A stretch of 40,112 bases of DNA from Spirochaetia bacterium UBA6919 (GCA_002450905.1 DKAT01000098.1:1-40112), one strand, 5' to 3'. Shown: positions 1-9,605, counted from the stretch's first letter. The notes: a model not told the origin generated them from the sequence alone. Numbers and translations: made by a program.

Positions 1-187
1 GTTTTCCTGTGGATTCTGTTTCAATGACAGTTCCATCCTTACGGATCATTCTTTGTTCACTGACAATTGTATTACCTTTCAGGATTTCTTCGCTTCGAAG
101 AAATCCTGAAAGGTAATACAATTGTCAGTGAACAAAGAATGATCCGTAAGGATGGTACTGTCATTGAAACAGAATCCACAGGAAAAC
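1..187. repeat. 92-bp fold-back inverted repeat at the left edge
   Basis: Positions 1-92 are the reverse complement of 96-187, with a 3-base centre (93-95) and one mismatch (32 against 156). The right arm is coding sequence of the histidine kinase. The left arm is the same stretch inverted and has stops in the kinase frame at 25 and 61. The mismatch gives GGA against GGT in the sense reading, both glycine. A palindrome of this size inside a PAS coding region is most simply a fold-back chimera at a contig end. A real inverted duplication cannot be excluded from sequence alone. Confidence 0.95.
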
Positions 188-3100
188 TCCTCTCTGATGG
201 CCGTATTGAAGCTATTGTCCGGGATATCACTGATCGTAAACGGGCTGAAGATTCCTTAAATCTTTCCAATCGTGCCCTCAAAATAATCAGTAAATGCAAT
301 CAACTCCTTCTTACAGCTACTGAAGAAGAAAGATTTATGAAAGATATCTGTGATCTCCTCATCAAAGATGGAAACTACCGCATGGCATGGGCTGGATATC
401 TCTTACAGGATGAGAAACAAACAATAAAACCTATTGCATATGCTGGATACGAGGAAGGATATATTGAAAAACTAAATATCTCTCTATCAGACAAAGTACG
501 CGGTAGAGGTCCTACAGGAAATGCCCTCTTATCAAGAATACCCGTAGTTGTTCAAAATATATTGGATGACCCAACCATGGAACCCTGGAAGGCAGACGCC
601 AAGACTAGAAATTATAACTCTGTAATCGCTCTCCCACTCATCCATAACGAACATCTCATTGGTAATTTAAATATCTATTCACAGGATCCATATAGTTTTG
701 ACCAAAATGAATACAATTTGCTCCAAGATCTCGCAAACGATCTTTCCTATGGAATTAATGTTATAAGATCAAATAACGAAAATAAAAAACTACAAGAAGC
801 CCTTAAACAGAGTGAAGATTCTTATAGAACCCTCATCGAACAAGCATCCGATGGTATTTTTCTAATCGATCAGCAAGGCAATTTTCTAAATACCAATGTC
901 AGATTCAGTGATATGTTGGGATACACAAAAGATGATTTCATTCAAATGAAAGTCCATCAAATCCTTGATCCAAACGACATCAAAAACAATCCTCTCCGCT
1001 TCCATGAAATATTGAAAGGAGATCCCATTATAAGTCATCGTAAAATGATTCGCAAAGATGGATCAGTGATGGATGCAGAATCAACAGCAAAGTTACTATC
1101 CGATGGACGGATCGAAGCCATTGTCCGGGATGTTACCGAACGAAAGCGCGCTGAAGAAATCCTATATAAACTAAATCGGGCTCTGAAAATCCTAAGTGAC
1201 TGCAACCATCTACTAATCAATGCCACCGATGAAATTCAGTTCATGAAAGATATTTGTAAATTACTGGTAGACACTGGTCATTATAAATTAGCTTGGGTGG
1301 GATTTACTAAAAACGACAACGGTAAGCGGGTTATCCCTGTAGCACAGGAAGGATTTGAAGAAGGTTATCTTGAAAACATCCACATCACCTGGGATGGCTC
1401 TGAATATAGCAAAGGACCAACAGGACAATCCATCATCACAGGCAAAGAACAGGCGTCAAGAGATATTTTAACAGATCCAAACTTCATACCCTGGAGAGAA
1501 CAGGCTATTAAATGTGGTTACGCCTCAAGTATTGCTCTGCCCCTCATCTCATCAAATCAAACCTTGGGTAGTATCAATCTCTATTCCAGCAAACCCCATA
1601 GCTTTGATGAAGAGGAAATCAAACTTCTACAGGAGCTAGCTAATGATCTAGCCTATGGAATTATTGTTATTAGAGCAAACAATGAACATCGAAATATGGA
1701 AGAAGCATTAAGACGAAGTGAACGATCTTATCGTGCTCTTACACAAAATATTCCAGGTATTGTTTATAGAATCCATTTACAGGAAAAGAAAAGTTATTTT
1801 ATGAACGATATGTTTAATATCCTTACAGGATATAAAAAAGAAGATTTCTCTACTTGTACTTTGGAAGATATTATTCAAGTTCTTGTACTGGATGAAGACA
1901 AACAGCAGGTCAAAGACACCCTTGAGCAAGCTATTCTGGAAATTGACCCCTATCAGTTGGAGTTTCGGTTCAAAGATAAAAATGGTAATATCCGATATTT
2001 CGTGGATCATGGCCGAGTTGTGCCTGATTCCCTAGGAAATGCAAGCCACATCGAAGGAATTATCTTTGATACAACAGAGCAGGCACTATTGGAAAACCAT
2101 ATAAGGCAATTCAAAACTACATTAGATAAAGCACTTGATTGTATTTTCATGTTCAGAAAAGATAACCTAAGATTCTCTTATGCCAATGAAGGAGCTATCC
2201 AACATATTGGCTATTCCATGGACGAGTTATCCCAAATGACACCTTTTGCCATCAAACCAGAATACAATGAATCGTCATTCAGTCAACTAATTGAACCCCT
2301 ATTAAACGGGGCAACAAAACAACTCCTCTTTCAAACCATCCACCAGCACAAAGATGGAAGAAATATTCCCGTCGAAATCCTTCTGCAATACATTGAAATC
2401 GACAATAAAAACAGCCACTTCATCGCTATAGCACGGGATATTACCGAAAGGAAAGCCATTGAAAATGCCATAAAGAAGAGTGAAACAAGGTATAAAGAAC
2501 TCTCCCAACAGTTCAATGTTCTCCTCGACGCCATCCCAGATTCAATTATATTAATTGATCAGGATCTGAAAATCAAATGGGCAAATGAATCAGCTGTCAA
2601 ACTATTTCATCACAATATTCTTCATGGTGAAAAACCCCATTGCTATCAATGTTGGATAGATGAACCAAAGCCATGTAGTCAATGCAATATTCAATCACAA
2701 TTTCAAACAGGTGAATCCCACTCCTTCCAGTATGAAACACCTAATGGAAGAACAATGCAAATAAGTCTTATCCCTGTTAAGGATGAATGCCATGAAGTCC
2801 GACATATTATTGAAATGATTAGAGATGTCACAGAAAACAAACGCCTCAGAGAAGAGATGATCAACCGAGAGAGAATGGAGTCCATAGGAATCCTTGCAGG
2901 GGGTATTGCACACGACTTGAATAATATCCTTACATCCCTGTCCAATACCCTCGCCATAACTAAAATATCAGCCAATTCTCAGGATAAAGTCATTGAAAAT
3001 GTCAATGAAGCCGAAAAGATTTTTGTTCAGGCAAAGAATTTATCCCGTCAACTAACCAGTTTCTCCAAAGGGGATAACACACAAACCCTTGAAGTTGTTT

Positions 3101-3981
3101 CCCTGAATAATATTATCGAAGATATCTGTAATATCGCTACCATGGGAACCAACGTTATGTGCCAGTGCAAAATAGAAAATGAATCCAGTCCTGTAGAGAT
3201 TAATCCAGGCCAGATGTCACAGGTCTTCAGCAATATTCTGATCAACGCCGTAGAAGCCATGCCAGAAGGTGGACAAATTGAAGTTAACCTCAAAAATCTT
3301 GAATTGATACAGGATGAAATCCCACCACTCAAAAAAGGTCAATATGTTAAAATATCCATAAAAGATCAGGGAATTGGTATTTCCGACGATAATATAAAAA
3401 AAATATTCAACCCCTATTTCAGTACAAAAAAACGTGGAAGTGGACTCGGTTTGTCCAATTGTTATTATATTATTAATAGTATGAATGGAACCATCACTGT
3501 TGAAAGTCAGTTGTGGTACGGAACGACCTTTCATATCTACCTCCCCGTTTCTGAAAAAGGGCTGACAATTAAAAATACGGAGAGTAAGCCTATGTCACAA
3601 GGCAAAGGGTCTATCCTTCTAATGGATGATGACGAAAAAATCCTTAAAAAAACCACAGAAATACTAATTCACTATGGATACAACGTAGACTCAGTCAATG
3701 AAGGAACAGAATGTATTCGCCAATATGAAGATAACTTGAAAACCAACCATCCATACAATGCAGTCATCCTAGATCTCATGATACAAGGTGGAATGGGGGG
3801 GAAGGAGACCATTACAAAACTCCTAGAAATAGATCCCAATATCAAAGCCATCATCAGCAGCGGAAATATCCACGATCCCGTTATGACCCGTTATTCTGAA
3901 TATGGATTTAAACAAGCTCTCGAGAAGCCCTATAGCATTAATGAACTCATCGAAGCCCTTGAAAAAGTTTTGGAACAATAA
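67..3981 (+). CDS. Multi-PAS/GAF hybrid sensor histidine kinase, 5' end missing
   Basis: This is a cytoplasmic-looking signal-transduction kinase that phosphorylates its own histidine and passes the phosphate to a C-terminal receiver. Order by residue: partial PAS (1-60), GAF (75-235), PAS (248-360), GAF (375-540), three PAS domains (555-675, 690-805, 820-935), H-box with His949 in GGIAHDLNN, HATPase with N-box NILINAVEAM (~1056), DQGIGIS and GSGLGLS, then a receiver (~1181-1300) with DDD and phospho-acceptor Asp1236. The last PAS has Cys859/862 and Cys870/873. The first two PAS-GAF units are a recent duplication with a 302-residue period. The TTG at 67 lies in the inverted arm, so true coding enters near 88 (LRFEEILKG matches LRFHEILKG in the second unit) and the natural N-terminus is lost. 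No helix or DNA-binding output is seen. The ligand is unknown. Confidence 0.9.
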   Translation: MYYLSGFLRFEEILKGNTIVSEQRMIRKDGTVIETESTGKLLSDGRIEAIVRDITDRKRAEDSLNLSNRALKIISKCNQLLLTATEEERFMKDICDLLIKDGNYRMAWAGYLLQDEKQTIKPIAYAGYEEGYIEKLNISLSDKVRGRGPTGNALLSRIPVVVQNILDDPTMEPWKADAKTRNYNSVIALPLIHNEHLIGNLNIYSQDPYSFDQNEYNLLQDLANDLSYGINVIRSNNENKKLQEALKQSEDSYRTLIEQASDGIFLIDQQGNFLNTNVRFSDMLGYTKDDFIQMKVHQILDPNDIKNNPLRFHEILKGDPIISHRKMIRKDGSVMDAESTAKLLSDGRIEAIVRDVTERKRAEEILYKLNRALKILSDCNHLLINATDEIQFMKDICKLLVDTGHYKLAWVGFTKNDNGKRVIPVAQEGFEEGYLENIHITWDGSEYSKGPTGQSIITGKEQASRDILTDPNFIPWREQAIKCGYASSIALPLISSNQTLGSINLYSSKPHSFDEEEIKLLQELANDLAYGIIVIRANNEHRNMEEALRRSERSYRALTQNIPGIVYRIHLQEKKSYFMNDMFNILTGYKKEDFSTCTLEDIIQVLVLDEDKQQVKDTLEQAILEIDPYQLEFRFKDKNGNIRYFVDHGRVVPDSLGNASHIEGIIFDTTEQALLENHIRQFKTTLDKALDCIFMFRKDNLRFSYANEGAIQHIGYSMDELSQMTPFAIKPEYNESSFSQLIEPLLNGATKQLLFQTIHQHKDGRNIPVEILLQYIEIDNKNSHFIAIARDITERKAIENAIKKSETRYKELSQQFNVLLDAIPDSIILIDQDLKIKWANESAVKLFHHNILHGEKPHCYQCWIDEPKPCSQCNIQSQFQTGESHSFQYETPNGRTMQISLIPVKDECHEVRHIIEMIRDVTENKRLREEMINRERMESIGILAGGIAHDLNNILTSLSNTLAITKISANSQDKVIENVNEAEKIFVQAKNLSRQLTSFSKGDNTQTLEVVSLNNIIEDICNIATMGTNVMCQCKIENESSPVEINPGQMSQVFSNILINAVEAMPEGGQIEVNLKNLELIQDEIPPLKKGQYVKISIKDQGIGISDDNIKKIFNPYFSTKKRGSGLGLSNCYYIINSMNGTITVESQLWYGTTFHIYLPVSEKGLTIKNTESKPMSQGKGSILLMDDDEKILKKTTEILIHYGYNVDSVNEGTECIRQYEDNLKTNHPYNAVILDLMIQGGMGGKETITKLLEIDPNIKAIISSGNIHDPVMTRYSEYGFKQALEKPYSINELIEALEKVLEQ

Positions 3982-3992
3982 TCCTCCTAAAC

Positions 3993-4421
3993 CTATTTCT
4001 TCTGCTCATATTTCGGCGATAAGTCACCATACGAAATCCTTTGCCTGCTACCTATCCAAGGAAACAATAATGAAAAAATGATGAATAGAATTATGATAAT
4101 TGATACAACTTTTCTTTGAATAGTCTGTGGTTTTTGTTTTGATCCAAAGGTAGCATTTTTAATCCAGCTCCAGTGTAAGATCAGATGGATAACAAGGACT
4201 ATTAGAAAGCTCAGTGAGATGTAAATATGGATATCCCCCCAATCATGTCGTGACAAACCTAAATATAATTCCACAGGACGCTCCCTTCCCTTAAACAGGC
4301 TCTCAATACGACCACTTCCTGGTGGTAATACATAATTTATTATAAGTCCTGTGGAAATCATCCCCATAAAGACAATAAGGCTTATAGCATCAATAATAAT
4401 ATTCAATATATTTCGTTTCAT
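3993..4421 (-). CDS. DUF4405-like multi-span membrane protein
   Basis: Small integral membrane protein of 142 residues with about three hydrophobic helices, near residues 5-30, 68-92 and 105-123. The second helix follows HDWGDIH and contains VIHLILHW, so several histidines sit at helix positions, as in cytochrome b561-like DUF4405 proteins that may bind haem. An upstream in-frame ATG exists at 4454. I chose 4421 because GGGAGG lies about 6 bases before it and the protein then starts MKRNILN ahead of the first helix. It lies between two hybrid histidine kinases, converging on the first and divergent from the second. A role in sensing redox or quinone state is only inferred. Confidence 0.7.
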   Translation of the reverse strand: MKRNILNIIIDAISLIVFMGMISTGLIINYVLPPGSGRIESLFKGRERPVELYLGLSRHDWGDIHIYISLSFLIVLVIHLILHWSWIKNATFGSKQKPQTIQRKVVSIIIILFIIFSLLFPWIGSRQRISYGDLSPKYEQKK

Positions 4422-4536
4422 ATCACACCTCCCTACTATAAAATTTAATATCACTTATAGCTATGTCAATCAGAAGATATATATTTAACAAATTATTATA
4501 TTCAATAGGATTATACTACTTTACAAACTATACAGC

Positions 4537-4563
4537 ATCGGAATCAAAATAATCAGTTCCGAT
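4537..4563. repeat. Dispersed palindromic element, copy 1 (ATCGGAA-N13-TTCCGAT)
   Basis: Perfect 7-bp arms separated by 13 bases, placing half-site centres 20 bp apart, about two helical turns. Further copies are at 11486-11512 and 37701-37727. The spacer is partly conserved (TCAAAA...YAG). This copy lies between the divergent DUF4405-like and hybrid-kinase genes. On the minus strand it sits 21 bp upstream of a TATAAT (4510-4515), where an activator or repressor site would be. Confidence 0.75.
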
Positions 4564-4682
4564 AGTGAAGGTCTGCAGACAAATATTAAAGCAATCATAT
4601 AAACATTTTTAACAAAGAGAAGTGCAATTGTTCTTTTAATTTTATTATATTTTAGAAAAATAGTTTATAGAGTAAATAGATT

Positions 4683-4710
4683 TTGAAATGAGCTATTTAT
4701 ATTTTATAAC
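4683..4710 (+). promoter_or_regulatory. Probable promoter of the second hybrid kinase
   Basis: TTGAAA (4683-4688), a 16-base spacer and TATAAC (4705-4710), giving a short leader before the ATG at 4735. AGGAA lies about 10 bases before that ATG. The call is by consensus only, in AT-rich DNA where chance matches are common. Confidence 0.4.
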
Positions 4711-4734
4711 GGTTTTATCAGGAAATAATTCTCA

Positions 4735-7700
4735 ATGATGTATCACAAATCCAGGTATCATATTTTACTGATAGAAGACAATAAATTCGATCAAATAGCA
4801 TTTCAGCAAATGATGGAACAGGATCAAGTACCCTATGACTACATCACTGCTTCCACAATAGCAGAATCCAAAATCCAATTATCAAAACATAAATTTGATC
4901 TGGTAATTACAGATCATTATCTTGGAGATGGTACTGCATTCGATATTCTCGAATATATAATAGCTTTGGATATCCCTGTGATCTTTGTTACCGGTACAGG
5001 AGATGAAGAAATTGCCGTGAGAGCCCTGAAGAATGGCGTATATGAATATCTTATCAAGGATGTCAAAGAACGCCACTACTTAAAACACCTCCCTATGGTT
5101 ATCCAAAGGGCAGTTGAGCACAAGAAATCTGAACAGTCTGTCAAATTCTATTCCCATGCATTAAAATATATTAACGATAGCATATATATTACGGATGAAG
5201 TAAATAACATTATTTTTATTAATGAAACCTTTACTGAGAATTATGGATATAACCCTGACGAAATTATTGGGAAGTCATCTTATATCCTTGATCAAGAAGA
5301 ACATGACAGTCTAAACTCTAATCTATCCATGACAAAGGATATTGTCCACTATGAAACAAAACATATTCATAAAGATGGTACCGTCATACCCGTATCCATA
5401 TCCCGTTCGTTAATCCAGGCAGAGATAGGGGATCATTTTAATGTTGTTAATATATCCAGAAATATTTCTAACCAATTAGAAATCGTGGAACAAGCCCTCC
5501 GAGACAGTGAAGCAGCGCTCAAAGCACAATATCAGAACATTCCCATGCCCACTTACACATGGAAGTTTCAGGATGACGATTTTATTTTAGTTGATTATAA
5601 TGATGCTGCCAGGAAATATATTGGCGACCTTCTGGAGAATTTTCGTGGTATTCGTTGCGAAGTATTATATAAGGATAACCCTTCTATCAAAGATGATATC
5701 TATCATTGTTATCAGAACAGGAATTCATTTGCAAAGGAGATAAGCTATTATTATCTGTCCAAGGAAGAAGAGAGAATTCTATCCGTTAAATATGCCTATG
5801 CACCACCGAATATGGTAATTGTTCACACCGAAGATATCACTGAACGCAAGAAAGGAGAAGATGAAATACTCCTGAGCGAATCAGAAAACCGCGCTCTTTT
5901 AAATGCACTTCCCGATCTTATGTTCCAGATCAGTTTAGATGGAGTGTTTGAAAAATACCATGCTCCCTATAGCGAAGATCTAGCTGTCCCTCCCGAAATG
6001 TTTCTTGGGAAGAATATTAAAGATGTGTTTCCACCTGAATTTGCCGATTTAGTTCTAAATGATGTCAAGAAATCTGTCAAAGAAAATAAGATTCTGTTAT
6101 TAGAATATCAAATGCCTGATTCGAACGGGCAAATTAAAGAATATGAGGCGAGATTTTCTCCTGTCACTAAGGATAAGGTCATTATTCTTGTGAGAGACAT
6201 CACGGATCGGAAGAATGCTGAATTAGAATTGCGCACCAATGAACAACGTTTAAAAGATACTCTAAAAATGGGTAAAATGGGATATTGGGAGCACGACATT
6301 AAGAACAATACTACGCTGTGGTCGGATGAAACGTATGCAATATATGGACTGGATAAAAATGATTTTGATCCCAACAAGGAAAATTATATAAAATTCATCC
6401 CCGCCGATGATCAGCCAAAATTAAATACCTTTATGCAACATGTATTTCAATCTCACACTGAAAAGAATTCCATTGATCACAGAATTACATTACAAGATGG
6501 AACAAATATATGGGTATACGTAGAAATTAAAGTTCAGTTAGATGAAAACAACACCCCTATTAAGCTCACAGGAATTATACAAGACATCACAGAACGAAAG
6601 AATGCCGAAGAACAGCTTAAAGAAAGTCATTTGCAATTCAATAATCTGTTAGGTTCAATTCAGCACGCAGTCTGGTCAGCAGATTTACAAGGAAACATTC
6701 TTTATATGAATCCCGGCATGGAAACGATCTATGGAAGACCTGTCCAGGAGTTTATTAATAATCCCAATCTCTGGTTAGAAGTCGTACACCCAGAAGATAT
6801 GACACTGGGTCAGGAGTCCTTGCAAAAAATGATGAGTGAGGGATATGTAAGCACCGAATATCGTATACTTCGACCTGATGGGGATATCAGATGGATCAGG
6901 GATTCAAAAAAAATTATCCTCGATGAAAATGGGCAAATGATCCAGTTGGGTGGCACTGCAATTGATATTACCGAGAAGAAGAGGTATGAAGAGGAATTAA
7001 TAAAGTCTAAAGAGATTGCAGAAAAGGCGAGTCAGGCAAAATCTGATTTCTTATCGAGTATGAGCCATGAATTACGCACCCCTATGAATGCAATCCTTGG
7101 ATTTGCACAGATTCTGGAAATGGAAACCCAAGATGAGAGCCATAAGAACTTTGTAAATGAGATATACAAGGCTGGAAAACACCTTTTGGAGCTTATTGAC
7201 GATGTTCTGGATCTCTCATTAATAGAGTCCAACAAAGTAAAATTATCCCCTGAATCTACAAACCTAAAAAGACTCATCCTGGATGTCATTGATTTGATAC
7301 AATCTTCTGCCCAAAAAAATAATATCAAAATAATTAATAATCTGCCACCTGACAAAGAATACTCCGTCTTTGTGGACTATACACGTTTCAAACAGGTGAT
7401 GCTGAATATTCTCTCCAACGCAGTGAAGTATAATGTAGATGGTGGTAAGGTAACTATCAGCATTGAATATATAGAAAGAAGTATAACAATTCTTATAGCA
7501 GATACTGGAAAAGGTATTCGGGACGAGCAAAAAGCTCATTTGTTCCAGCCATTCGATAGAGCTGGTATGGAGAATAGCAGTATTGAAGGAACAGGGATCG
7601 GTCTTGTTATCACAAAAAGGCTTTTGGAGATGATGAAAGGCAAGATAGGATACTCCAGTGAGCTGAATAAGGGTACGACATTCTGGGTTGAGATTCCTGG

Positions 7701-8169
7701 AAAGATTTCAGATCATGATGAAGAGATTAAGCAATATAAAATTCTTGAAGAAATCAGCTTACCAACTGGAAAAAATGATAAATCAATTCTTTATATAGAG
7801 GATAACCCTTCGAATTTACGACTAGTGGCCCAGATTATTGAGAGTAAAACAAAATATCATTTGATTAATGCACCCAATGGATCTTTAGGATTGGAATTAG
7901 CGAAAGAACATACCCCTGATCTCATATTATTAGATATAAATCTCCCTGAAATGGATGGATTTGAAGTCCTGAAAATACTTCAGGAAATGAAAGAAACGAA
8001 AGATACTCCTGTGATTGCTGTAAGCGCAAGGGCTATGGCAAGAGATATTGCTAGAGGGAAATCTGCTGGATTCATAGATTATATTTCAAAACCTATAGAG
8101 ATAATCAACTTTCTTACTACAATCCACCGATATTTAGATAATGATAACCAGAAAAATCATTCACAATAA
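4735..8169 (+). CDS. Hybrid sensor histidine kinase: REC - five PAS - HisKA - HATPase - REC
   Basis: Soluble-looking hybrid kinase of 1144 residues. An N-terminal receiver (6-125, acceptor Asp60 in TDHYLGDG) is followed by five PAS domains (~140-250, 258-375, 380-495, 500-625, 628-755). The HisKA domain has His778 in SMSHELRTPMNA. The HATPase has LNILSNAVKYN (~885), DTGKGI and GTGIGLVITKRLLEMM. A C-terminal receiver (1020-1135) has acceptor Asp1067 in LLDINLPEMDG. Having a receiver at both ends suggests it is controlled by an upstream kinase and passes phosphate on through a phosphorelay. There is no transmembrane segment. ATG ATG occurs at 4735/4738 and either could start. It is convergent with the M24 peptidase, only 3 bases apart. 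The signal is unknown. Confidence 0.92.
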   Translation: MMYHKSRYHILLIEDNKFDQIAFQQMMEQDQVPYDYITASTIAESKIQLSKHKFDLVITDHYLGDGTAFDILEYIIALDIPVIFVTGTGDEEIAVRALKNGVYEYLIKDVKERHYLKHLPMVIQRAVEHKKSEQSVKFYSHALKYINDSIYITDEVNNIIFINETFTENYGYNPDEIIGKSSYILDQEEHDSLNSNLSMTKDIVHYETKHIHKDGTVIPVSISRSLIQAEIGDHFNVVNISRNISNQLEIVEQALRDSEAALKAQYQNIPMPTYTWKFQDDDFILVDYNDAARKYIGDLLENFRGIRCEVLYKDNPSIKDDIYHCYQNRNSFAKEISYYYLSKEEERILSVKYAYAPPNMVIVHTEDITERKKGEDEILLSESENRALLNALPDLMFQISLDGVFEKYHAPYSEDLAVPPEMFLGKNIKDVFPPEFADLVLNDVKKSVKENKILLLEYQMPDSNGQIKEYEARFSPVTKDKVIILVRDITDRKNAELELRTNEQRLKDTLKMGKMGYWEHDIKNNTTLWSDETYAIYGLDKNDFDPNKENYIKFIPADDQPKLNTFMQHVFQSHTEKNSIDHRITLQDGTNIWVYVEIKVQLDENNTPIKLTGIIQDITERKNAEEQLKESHLQFNNLLGSIQHAVWSADLQGNILYMNPGMETIYGRPVQEFINNPNLWLEVVHPEDMTLGQESLQKMMSEGYVSTEYRILRPDGDIRWIRDSKKIILDENGQMIQLGGTAIDITEKKRYEEELIKSKEIAEKASQAKSDFLSSMSHELRTPMNAILGFAQILEMETQDESHKNFVNEIYKAGKHLLELIDDVLDLSLIESNKVKLSPESTNLKRLILDVIDLIQSSAQKNNIKIINNLPPDKEYSVFVDYTRFKQVMLNILSNAVKYNVDGGKVTISIEYIERSITILIADTGKGIRDEQKAHLFQPFDRAGMENSSIEGTGIGLVITKRLLEMMKGKIGYSSELNKGTTFWVEIPGKISDHDEEIKQYKILEEISLPTGKNDKSILYIEDNPSNLRLVAQIIESKTKYHLINAPNGSLGLELAKEHTPDLILLDINLPEMDGFEVLKILQEMKETKDTPVIAVSARAMARDIARGKSAGFIDYISKPIEIINFLTTIHRYLDNDNQKNHSQ

Positions 8170-8172
8170 GAG

Positions 8173-9333
8173 CTATTGATCTTGTATTGGGATGATGAGA
8201 TTATTGTGGTAATTGGATAGCAGCCTATACCCATCTTGTGTAACAAGGATAATATCTTCAATTCGGACACCTCCTTGTTGAGGATCATATAAACCTGGTT
8301 CTATAGTTATAATGTTACCAGCACAGAGTGGAATATCTTGACTGAAAAGAAAAGGAGGTTCATGGAGATCCAATCCAATACCGTGACCAATGGAATGAAT
8401 AAAGCCTTTATCCATCATAGCCTCTGTGGGCTTCTGTTCACGAAGGGTATTATATCCATCCCGATTAAAAGAATTACAGGCAACCTGATAAAGTTGTGAT
8501 GCTGTTACCCCCTCTCTAACATGTTTTAATACCTCTTCATGGGCATGCTGGACGGATTCATGCATATGAATGATTCTTAAATTGGGTGATCCTTTAGAGA
8601 AAGTCCTTGTCATATCGGAATAATATCGATTATGCCTGTGGAAAGGAAAGATATCAATCAAAATAGGTTCATTCGCCCTTATGATCTCATTTTCAAAATA
8701 ATGTGGATTAGCAGAACTCTTTCCACAAGAAACTATGGTAGTAAATACAAGACAATCCTTTTCTAATAAGGCAATTTCAATCGATCGTTTTAACTTATCT
8801 GTTGTGAGTTCGTTATTTTGGTAGTATAACATCCCAAATCGAACGATACTCTCCCTAATAATTGTTTCAGCCCTATCCATTGCATATTCACAAGCATGCT
8901 GTACTTCTTCCACCCACAATATTTCATCTTCGGTCTTAATACTTCTTTCTTTCACAAAAAGTTCACAGGAAATATTCAATGGATATCCCATCTTCATAAG
9001 ACCATTAGCAAAGAAAGCGGGAAAATCTTTTGGTACGGTTACTTGTTGTATACTATGATGATCCAATATGTCTTTGATCATCATCAGAAAGGCTAAATCT
9101 TTATGACCTAACTTCTTAATATGATGTACATAATTGAAATGGGAATAAGAATAAACATTTTGCACGTGAGTATTCTGTTGAGCTAAGTTCAGATCATTGG
9201 AATTACAGATTATACTCGTCGAATCATTTTGTGAGAGATAAACCATCATATTATTCGACAAGAAACGTGTTTTATAAAACAGATTTGAATTGTGATATGT
9301 CTCTCCAACAAGGAGTACACAAGGATCAGCCAT
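8173..9333 (-). CDS. M24 family metallopeptidase, Xaa-Pro aminopeptidase-like
   Basis: Cytosolic pita-bread-fold peptidase of 386 residues, the family that removes residues next to proline. The N-terminal part (1-140) is the divergent non-catalytic domain and the catalytic domain runs from ~145 to 378. All five metal ligands are visible: Asp227 (ILIDIFP), Asp240 (SDMTRTF), His317 (HSIGHGIG), Glu345 (TIEPGLYDP) and Glu359 (GVRIEDI). Length and order fit a complete, probably active enzyme. The substrate cannot be named from sequence. It stands alone on the minus strand between a kinase and a lipoprotein operon. The ATG at 9333 has only a weak ribosome site. Confidence 0.88.
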   Translation of the reverse strand: MADPCVLLVGETYHNSNLFYKTRFLSNNMMVYLSQNDSTSIICNSNDLNLAQQNTHVQNVYSYSHFNYVHHIKKLGHKDLAFLMMIKDILDHHSIQQVTVPKDFPAFFANGLMKMGYPLNISCELFVKERSIKTEDEILWVEEVQHACEYAMDRAETIIRESIVRFGMLYYQNNELTTDKLKRSIEIALLEKDCLVFTTIVSCGKSSANPHYFENEIIRANEPILIDIFPFHRHNRYYSDMTRTFSKGSPNLRIIHMHESVQHAHEEVLKHVREGVTASQLYQVACNSFNRDGYNTLREQKPTEAMMDKGFIHSIGHGIGLDLHEPPFLFSQDIPLCAGNIITIEPGLYDPQQGGVRIEDIILVTQDGYRLLSNYHNNLIIPIQDQ

Positions 9334-9507
9334 AGACTATTCCAGATAAATAATTGATATAATTATCGTGATCTGATAGTAAATATTCAATCAGTAAACA
9401 ATTTATTTTAAAAAATGCAGAAAACCACATTGATTCGCAAAATACAACACCAAATATTATCTATATCAATATTATCATGTGTTATACATATAATAAATAT
9501 TCGCTGC

Positions 9508-9525
9508 TATGGTATAATAATTGCT
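9508..9525 (+). promoter_or_regulatory. Promoter -10 region of the DsrE/TPR lipoprotein pair; 18-base repeat
   Basis: TATAAT at 9513-9518 inside an 18-base string that recurs exactly at 22246-22263, again just upstream of a gene for an exported or membrane protein. No good -35 is seen. The start codon is about 90 bases downstream at 9606, preceded by GGAGG. Confidence 0.5.
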
Positions 9526-9605
9526 CAACTTAATTAGAAAGATATTTCACATTCTATGAAATAACTTGGTATATTTATCTATCAAAATATATTTATGGAG
9601 GAACC

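Noticed and set aside
8608..8628. ATCGGAA in the M24 gene as a fourth palindromic element
   Set aside because: Only one arm is present; no TTCCGAT at the required 13-base spacing.
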